This document shows, piece after piece, positions 5,348 through 9,217 of a stretch of 9,217 nucleotides of DNA. Origin of the DNA: Microcaldota archaeon (GTDB taxonomy: Archaea > Micrarchaeota > Micrarchaeia > Anstonellales > J096); NCBI GenBank assembly GCA_026396375.1, contig JAPLWW010000109.1, positions 1-9,217 on the forward strand, read 5' to 3'. How positions within the stretch are numbered: the first letter of the stretch is position 1; each line of letters starts with the position of its first letter. Made by a program: the position numbers and the translations under genes. The notes beneath the pieces were generated by a model. It was not told where the DNA came from, made no database searches, and saw only the letters and a program-made list of their open reading frames with translations.

Positions 5348-6272
5348 AAGGCCTCCGTTCCCTTATCCTCACAAGGCTTGGAAAATATGACTTGATGGCC
5401 TTTTCAACGCTTTCAAACTCATTCTTCCTTATCATCGCCCTTAAATCCGCTTCAACCAGCGGAGGGGGATACCTGTATCCTGAGACGTTGCACAGGTCAT
5501 AGACTTTCTGCAAAGGCGTTTCCAGGTAGTCTGCAAACCACTCTATCCTGAAAACAAGGTTTTTCCCTGTCTTAAGATATGAAAAAAGAACATCCTTTCT
5601 TTCGTTTGAATATGCAAGAGGGGGCGTCGCTTCGCCTTCCCCAAGCGCATTTTCCATAAGCACAGAATCACTTGATTTTATCCCAAGCATCTCGCAAAGC
5701 CTTGAGCTCCTTGAATCCTTCACCACTCCGGCAATGATTGTCCTTTTTGTTGATGCAAGGCTTCTTGCATGCTTAATCACACTGTCCAATCTTTTATATT
5801 CCTCGAATATCGCAGACTCTTTATTTGGAATATATGAAGGCAATGGAACAAGGGATCCGTCGAAAAGCGCGATATCGCATCCCTTTTCAACAGTCTCTAT
5901 CAAGGATTCCCATTCTGCATTCAGCCTTTTCAGTTCAATGAATATCCTTGATTCCGCATCATCCAGATTAGGAATGAACACATGCTCTTTTTTCCCTGAT
6001 TTCGAGGGAAAATAATTATGGCCAGAAAGCTTTCCATCCCTGTATGAAAATAAAACTCCGATGCTTTTCAATAGGAAAACCGATCCTCCCCTAATCCCTA
6101 TCTCAGCAAATCCGCTGTCGGAAGCCCCTGCGGAAATATTGCATATCCCCTTTTTCATGTTGGGAAAATCCCCGAGCTCCTTTCTCCTTGCTTCAAATTT
6201 CCTTATGTTATCCTCATTCCTTGCTAATCCAGCTTCCCTAATTTCCCTGACAATCCTCCTGAAATCAAACAT
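5340..6272 (-). CDS. nurA: NurA-family DNA end-resection nuclease
   Basis: The 310-residue product fits the NurA fold. NurA forms a dimeric 5'-3' nuclease that works with the HerA translocase, Mre11 and Rad50 to resect DNA double-strand breaks. Visible family features are the N-terminal acidic motif GASDSG (Asp52), the FDGSLVPLP motif (Asp138), the IIAGVVKDSRSSRL segment near 179-192, and the C-terminal YPPPLVEA block starting at Tyr268. In typical NurA proteins that last block carries a His eight residues after the Tyr; here the position is Asp276. The start is the ATG at 6272. GGAAGGTG at 6278-6285 is correctly placed, and the ATG shares its A with the stop of the preceding small gene (TGATG). 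A longer in-frame extension toward 6527 would read through that gene and is rejected. No herA is in view. Confidence 0.85.
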   Translation of the reverse strand: MFDFRRIVREIREAGLARNEDNIRKFEARRKELGDFPNMKKGICNISAGASDSGFAEIGIRGGSVFLLKSIGVLFSYRDGKLSGHNYFPSKSGKKEHVFIPNLDDAESRIFIELKRLNAEWESLIETVEKGCDIALFDGSLVPLPSYIPNKESAIFEEYKRLDSVIKHARSLASTKRTIIAGVVKDSRSSRLCEMLGIKSSDSVLMENALGEGEATPPLAYSNERKDVLFSYLKTGKNLVFRIEWFADYLETPLQKVYDLCNVSGYRYPPPLVEADLRAMIRKNEFESVEKAIKSYFPSLVRIRERRPFR

Positions 6273-6457
6273 CACTGCACCTTCCTTGCAACGCGGTTGA
6301 ACCTGAAGAGCATCATTGTTCCAGCCATTGTCATCATTGAAGCGTAAACAAAGCTGTATATTAGGTCTATCATCCCGCTGCTGATGTCGTTTATCAGGCT
6401 GGTGAATCCCATCAGCACGATGTTGATGCTTCTTTTTTCCGCAGCAGTCTTTTCCAT
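6272..6457 (-). CDS. Small single-span membrane protein coupled to nurA
   Basis: The 61-residue product has a charged N-terminus (MEKTAAEKRS), an amphipathic stretch, one strong hydrophobic span at about 29-51 (starting MIDLIYSFVYAS) and a basic tail (RFNRVARKVQ). The tail suggests the C-terminus is cytoplasmic. It has eight methionines. Its stop TGA overlaps the nurA ATG by one base, and the nurA ribosome binding site lies in its last codons, which is a classic sign of translational coupling. A TATA-like box 25 nt upstream of its ATG suggests it heads the operon. No family is recognised. It could tether or regulate NurA at the membrane, but that is inference from the coupling alone. Confidence 0.72.
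   Translation of the reverse strand: MEKTAAEKRSINIVLMGFTSLINDISSGMIDLIYSFVYASMMTMAGTMMLFRFNRVARKVQ
6278..6285 (-). promoter_or_regulatory. Shine-Dalgarno site of nurA inside the upstream small gene
   Basis: Minus-strand GGAAGGTG ends 5 nt before the nurA ATG at 6272 and fixes that start. Confidence 0.65.
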
Positions 6458-6477
6458 GATAAAATAGCCTAGGCACT

Positions 6478-6486
6478 GTTTTTATT
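6478..6486 (-). promoter_or_regulatory. TATA-like box of the small membrane gene/nurA operon
   Basis: Minus-strand AATAAAAAC has its centre about 25 nt upstream of the ATG at 6457. Between the box and the ATG lies an 8-bp perfect palindrome, GCCTAGGC (6467-6474), a possible operator. Confidence 0.42.
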
Positions 6487-6516
6487 CTTAGCTTTTTGCC
6501 TAACATTTCCGTTTTC

Positions 6517-6550
6517 TTTATATACATGATCTTTCCAATTATTTTGAGGT
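6517..6550 (+). promoter_or_regulatory. Promoter and ribosome binding site of the SIMPL gene
   Basis: TTTATATA at 6517-6524 is the best TATA-like box in this divergent gap. GAGGT at 6546-6550 lies 6 nt before the ATG at 6557. The box-to-ATG distance (about 36 nt) allows only a short leader that just contains the binding site. Confidence 0.5.
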
Positions 6551-6556
6551 ATATCT

Positions 6557-7399
6557 ATGGCAACAGAAACCAATGCTCCGTGCTGCTCCCATGGCGGCGG
6601 AATGAAATCCTGGATAATGCTTGCGCTCTTTGTGATACTGACAGCTTCCTTTGCATATATGGCGGTGAAGCCATCTCCGGGAAACGAAATAACCATCGGA
6701 AACCTGACTGCTTCGCAGCTTGAAAAGACAATATCCGTTTCGGCAGACGCGAGAAGAAGCGTCAATCCCGACCTATTGACAATACAGTTTTCAATTGAAA
6801 CGCTTAACAAGACTGCAAAGGAATCCCAATCTGAGAATGCTGCAAGGATGGACTCTGTTCTCAACGCCCTGAAAAGCAACGGGATAAAGAATGAGGACAT
6901 CGAAACAACAAGCTACAACATATATCCAGAATACGATACCAACTGGGTCTGCCCTGATGCCATGGTGAAATGCGAAGATATCGAAAGGGTTTCAAACACG
7001 ACCTTGAAAGGATACAGGACAGTTCAGTCAGTTGCGGTCAATGTCAAGGACCTAAACTCAGGAGGGGACATGCTTGACTTGATAATAGACTCAGGGGCGA
7101 ACAGGATAGACTCGGTCTATTTTTCGCTGAAGGACAGCACAAGGAAGGAACTGGAAATGTCATTGCTCCAGGAAGCTTCAGAGAACGCGAAGCTTAAGGC
7201 CCAGAGGGTCGCATTGGGCTTGGGATCAAGATTGGGGGATGCTGTTTCCGCCAGCACAAGCTACTATTACACGCCAATTTACAGCAACTATGTCAATATG
7301 GCGAAGGCAGAATCATCGGGAGCGGCCGTATCAACGCCGATTTCCTCAGGCCAGATAGATGTTTCGGTTTCCATGAACGCGGCATTTGAGATGAAATGA
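6557..7399 (+). CDS. Membrane-anchored SIMPL-domain (DUF541) protein
   Basis: The 280-residue product starts with a short cytoplasmic segment containing CC and GGG, followed by one membrane span at about 17-37. An extracytoplasmic SIMPL domain then covers about 57-279. Domain hallmarks are a first strand ISVSADARRSVNPDLLTI (the family's PD-x-A-x-x pattern), a helix ending in LNALKSNGIKNEDIETTSYNIYPEYD (family GI-x-x-x-D-I-x-T-x-x-Y-x-x-x-P), the GYR-x-x-x-S-x-x-V-x-V strand near 152-163, and the helix EASENAKLKAQRVALGLG near 206-223. Cys132 and Cys139 lie in an inserted loop and could pair outside the cell. The biochemical role of SIMPL proteins is mostly unknown; bacterial homologues are linked to stress and surface functions. 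A strong SD site supports the start. The stop overlaps the next ATG by 4 nt, so the two are probably co-translated. Confidence 0.88.
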   Translation: MATETNAPCCSHGGGMKSWIMLALFVILTASFAYMAVKPSPGNEITIGNLTASQLEKTISVSADARRSVNPDLLTIQFSIETLNKTAKESQSENAARMDSVLNALKSNGIKNEDIETTSYNIYPEYDTNWVCPDAMVKCEDIERVSNTTLKGYRTVQSVAVNVKDLNSGGDMLDLIIDSGANRIDSVYFSLKDSTRKELEMSLLQEASENAKLKAQRVALGLGSRLGDAVSASTSYYYTPIYSNYVNMAKAESSGAAVSTPISSGQIDVSVSMNAAFEMK

Positions 7400-7959
7400 T
7401 GGACGAGATAATAATCAACAGGGAATTGCTCAAGGCGATAGGCGCAGAGAGCAGGATATCCATCCTCAAGTCCCTTGCCTCAGGCAGGAAGACCCAAACC
7501 CAGCTGGCAGAGGAATTGAAGCTCTCCTCCCCTACTATATTAGAGCACCTTGACCAGCTTGTCTCTGCCTCCCTTGTGAAGAAGATAGACGAAGGCAGGA
7601 AATGGAAGTACTATTCCCTTACTGAAAAGGGAAAGATGCTGATTGTCCCGAAGCAGGGAATCCCGGCAAGGGCTTTGCTCATGCTGGGAAGCGGATTGCT
7701 GTTGCTCCTTTATTCCGGAATGAGCCTTTTTACGTCAAGCGGGGTTGCGCCGGAGCAGTTTGCAGAGGCGGCAAAATCCTCTCCTAGCAATGTAATGGTT
7801 GGCGCTGCAGCAAACGAGCCAATATTGAACGAGACTGCAAGGCAGGTCGCTTCAGCTCCAGCCTTTGACCTAAATGGCTTATTCATCCAGTTCCTCTTGG
7901 TTGCAGGAATTGTGATGTTCTGCTACGGCATTTATCTAATCATCAAAAGGAAAGACTGA
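7396..7959 (+). CDS. Membrane-bound ArsR-like winged-helix regulator
   Basis: The 187-residue product has an N-terminal winged helix (about 8-82). ELLKAIGAESRISILKSLAS is the ArsR-type first helix, TQTQLAEELKLSSPTILEHLDQL the HTH at about 33-55, and VKKIDEGRKWKYYSLTEKGK the wing at 61-80. Two membrane spans follow, at about 92-112 and 162-183, separated by a roughly 50-residue extracytoplasmic loop. A basic KRKD end fits an N-in/C-in topology. No metal-binding cysteine pair is seen, so it is unlikely to be a metal sensor of the classic ArsR type. It overlaps the SIMPL gene by 4 nt (ATGA); a second ATG at 7399 is an alternative start. The likely role is a one-component regulator sensing membrane or envelope state, perhaps through its partner. 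Its last 17 nt overlap the convergent ankyrin gene. Confidence 0.87.
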   Translation: MMDEIIINRELLKAIGAESRISILKSLASGRKTQTQLAEELKLSSPTILEHLDQLVSASLVKKIDEGRKWKYYSLTEKGKMLIVPKQGIPARALLMLGSGLLLLLYSGMSLFTSSGVAPEQFAEAAKSSPSNVMVGAAANEPILNETARQVASAPAFDLNGLFIQFLLVAGIVMFCYGIYLIIKRKD

Positions 7960-8653
7960 GCTTTCTGCCGAATGATTGCCCGGTGCATTCCCTGAAATTG
8001 GCGAGGAAAGGTTTCAGGCCGTCTTTCCCAAGCAGAATTCCCAACCTAATGACAATCACAGTTTCCCCTGATCCTGTCCCTGACTTTGCAAGATCCAGCG
8101 CGTTTGCGCCATATTTCCTGTTCTTTATCCCTATATCTGCGCCGCTTTCTATCAGCAGCGCGCATATATCAGCATGCCCATGTTGCGCGGCAAGCATGAG
8201 AGGAGTGATTCCATCCTCATTTTTTCCTTCGATGTCGGCGCCTTTCCTGATAAGCAGCCTGCAGATGTCAATATGGTTCTCGCGCCCTTCGCTTGCGGCG
8301 ATGGCAAGCGCAGTGAATCCATCCGAGCTCGTCGAGTCGATGCTTGCGCCTTTCTCCAGCAGGAGTTCGCACATGCCCTTCTCTTTGGCCCAGGCGGCAT
8401 ATGCCAGAAGAGGATACTGGGATTGGCTTTTTTCCCTCATGTTGGGGTTTGCGCCGGCTTCGACAAGGGCCTTCACGACATTCCAATCCACCTGGAACAT
8501 GAACTTTTTGTTGGGCTTGGTTATCACCTTGGCAAGCCTGCGGTTGAGCAAGAGCCGGGATACCGCAGGCTCGGGATTCAGCTTTTTCAGCAAAGAGGAT
8601 GATCTCTTCGCCATCTGCGCTGCCCTTTCGCGGAATCTCCTGCGCTCTGCCAT
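7943..8653 (-). CDS. Ankyrin-repeat protein
   Basis: The 236-residue product has a very basic N-terminus (MAERRRFRERAAQMAKRSSS) and a helical leader to about 50. Ankyrin repeats begin with a partial unit at about 55-71 (VKALVEAGANPN). Units follow at about 79-107 (PLLAYAAWAKEKGMCELLLEKGASID), 112-142 (DGFTALAIAASEG, CRLLIRKGADIE) and 147-176 (DGITPLMLAAQHGHADICALLIESGADI). A capping unit comes near 180-210. The third repeat has a small insertion (RENHID). Ankyrin arrays bind proteins; the partner is not indicated by the neighbours. No signal peptide or membrane span is visible. The ATG at 8653 has a TATA-like box 27 nt upstream. Long open frames on the opposite strand here are mirror frames of this GC-biased gene. 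Confidence 0.9.
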   Translation of the reverse strand: MAERRRFRERAAQMAKRSSSLLKKLNPEPAVSRLLLNRRLAKVITKPNKKFMFQVDWNVVKALVEAGANPNMREKSQSQYPLLAYAAWAKEKGMCELLLEKGASIDSTSSDGFTALAIAASEGRENHIDICRLLIRKGADIEGKNEDGITPLMLAAQHGHADICALLIESGADIGIKNRKYGANALDLAKSGTGSGETVIVIRLGILLGKDGLKPFLANFRECTGQSFGRKLSLSF

Positions 8654-8675
8654 GCCCTAATTAGATATAAGGGAG

Positions 8676-8683
8676 GTTAAAAC
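8676..8683 (-). promoter_or_regulatory. TATA-like box of the ankyrin gene
   Basis: Minus-strand GTTTTAAC has its centre about 27 nt upstream of the ATG at 8653, fitting a leaderless start. Confidence 0.42.
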
Positions 8684-8836
8684 GCTATTGCAGGTATCCT
8701 TCCAAAACAAGGGCCAAAATAAGGTAAATGGCCTTCAAAACCCCATAAAAATGGCTTGTGCCTTTAAATATCCTTTTAAACTCTTCCGTCGGGAGCATAG
8801 TCCCGTATTACACTTTTAAAAGCTTATTAACACAGA

Positions 8837-8845
8837 TTTAAAAAC
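8837..8845 (+). promoter_or_regulatory. TATA-like box of the partial surface-protein gene
   Basis: TTTAAAAAC has its centre about 26 nt before the ATG at 8867, supporting a leaderless start. GGGG directly before the ATG is too close to act as a normal ribosome binding site. Confidence 0.45.
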
Positions 8846-8866
8846 CCTTTCAGTAAGAATAGGGGT

Positions 8867-9217
8867 ATGGCAAATTCAAACAAACTTTTGGTTACAGGCA
8901 AAGAGCCTGCGGTTAGCAAAAAACAAAGGAAAAATTCTTTCTTCACCGCTGGAAAAGCGGCCTTATCTATAATTGCGGCAGCTGCAACTATAAATGCAAC
9001 AGAGCTTCTTGTCAGCAAGGGAGAGTCATTCTCAACAAAGAACAAGACAGTGGTAAGCCCTGATTCACTGCTTGCAAAAAATGCATCAGGACATTATGGG
9101 GCATTGCTCACAGTCACTCCTTCAGGAGGCTCGTCCACAAAAACCCCTATAAGGGAGGGCGATTCATTGACCCTAGGAGGAACCAATGTGAAGCTTATGG
9201 CAGTCACTGCCGGAGCA
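8867..9217 (+). CDS. N-terminal part of a predicted secreted or surface protein, 3' truncated by window edge
   Basis: 117 codons stay open to the last base. The N-terminus is polar and basic (SKKQRKN at 17-23), followed by a moderately hydrophobic Ala-rich stretch at about 24-43 (FFTAGKAALSIIAAAATINA). This fits a signal peptide or N-terminal anchor. The rest is Ser/Thr/Gly-rich and looks beta-stranded (SLTLGGTNVKLMAVTAGA at the end). Three N-x-S/T sequons are present near residues 43, 59 and 72, in keeping with an archaeal secreted glycoprotein. The long regulatory region upstream hints at strong or controlled expression. An S-layer or adhesin protein is possible, but no named domain can be seen in this fragment. 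Confidence 0.68.
   Translation, partial: MANSNKLLVTGKEPAVSKKQRKNSFFTAGKAALSIIAAAATINATELLVSKGESFSTKNKTVVSPDSLLAKNASGHYGALLTVTPSGGSSTKTPIREGDSLTLGGTNVKLMAVTAGA

Larger units (their letters stand above)
8654..8866. other. AT-rich divergent intergenic region with several TATA-like boxes and inverted repeats
   Basis: This 213-bp stretch is the longest non-coding region in the window, and I see no credible ORF in it. It holds the ankyrin promoter at its left end and several boxes on the plus strand: CTTTAAATA and CTTTTAAAC near 8762-8780, CTTTTAAAAG near 8813-8822, and the box at 8837-8845. Inverted repeats are CGGGA/TCCCG around a 6-nt loop (8790-8805), and AAGGGCCA/TGGCCTT (8709-8735) with one bulged base. 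It probably carries regulatory sites for the downstream surface-type gene; a small RNA cannot be ruled out. Confidence 0.45.

Noticed and set aside
6273..6527. In-frame extension of nurA to about 395 residues
   Set aside because: The added sequence is His/Lys/Arg-rich and non-conserved, as expected from reading the small membrane gene out of frame. The ATG at 6272 has a strong ribosome binding site.
7983..8660. Long open frames on the plus strand opposite the ankyrin gene (225 and 142 residues)
   Set aside because: They are mirror frames of a clearly recognisable ankyrin-repeat gene, have no domain of their own and no promoter or ribosome binding site.
8761..8822. Repeated CTTTTAAA-like units as a CRISPR-like or iteron array
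   Set aside because: The units are short, irregularly spaced and look like TATA boxes; there are no spacers of even length and no replication initiator gene.
8827..9045. 72-residue minus-strand frame at the right end
   Set aside because: It is antisense to the signal-bearing partial gene and has no supporting signals.

Overview
The window looks archaeal. The supporting evidence is an RNase P protein Rpp21/Rpr2-type subunit (Rnp4), a NurA-family nuclease, an archaeal-type short-chain isoprenyl diphosphate synthase, a tRNA-Lys(CTT) without an encoded CCA end, and TATA-like boxes centred about 25-28 nt upstream of many start codons, as expected for leaderless archaeal mRNAs. Genes are tightly packed, with three convergent pairs overlapping at their 3' ends. 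Small genomes of the DPANN type or a compact euryarchaeon would fit, but the sequence alone does not settle the lineage.

Layout. 1-164 (+) is the tail of a HemK/PrmC-like methyltransferase, convergent with a MarC-family membrane protein (157-726, -). Upstream of marC on the same strand is an unrecognised methionine-rich acidic protein (760-1584, -). It shares a very short divergent promoter with rnp4 (1630-1929, +), which is followed by the prenyl synthase gene (1955-2962, +, with its own TATA box) and tRNA-Lys (3025-3099, +).

3109-4739 (-) is a three-gene cluster: a DNA-binding protein built of three 57-residue helix-turn-helix units (4143-4739), a small coiled-coil protein (3719-4102) and an unrecognised 202-residue protein (3109-3717). 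Divergent from it is a membrane-anchored protein with a small beta-sandwich domain (4886-5347, +), convergent with nurA (5340-6272, -). nurA is translationally coupled to an upstream 61-residue membrane protein (6272-6457, -).

Divergent again is a coupled pair: a membrane-anchored SIMPL-domain (DUF541) protein (6557-7399, +) and an ArsR-like winged-helix regulator carrying two transmembrane helices (7396-7959, +). An ankyrin-repeat protein (7943-8653, -) overlaps its tail. A 213-bp AT-rich non-coding region follows, then the start of a secreted or surface protein that runs off the window (8867-9217, +).

No insertion sequence, CRISPR array or rRNA is visible. The candidates for undescribed biology are the SIMPL/membrane-ArsR pair, the triple-HTH cluster with two orphan genes, and the NurA variant coupled to a small membrane protein.
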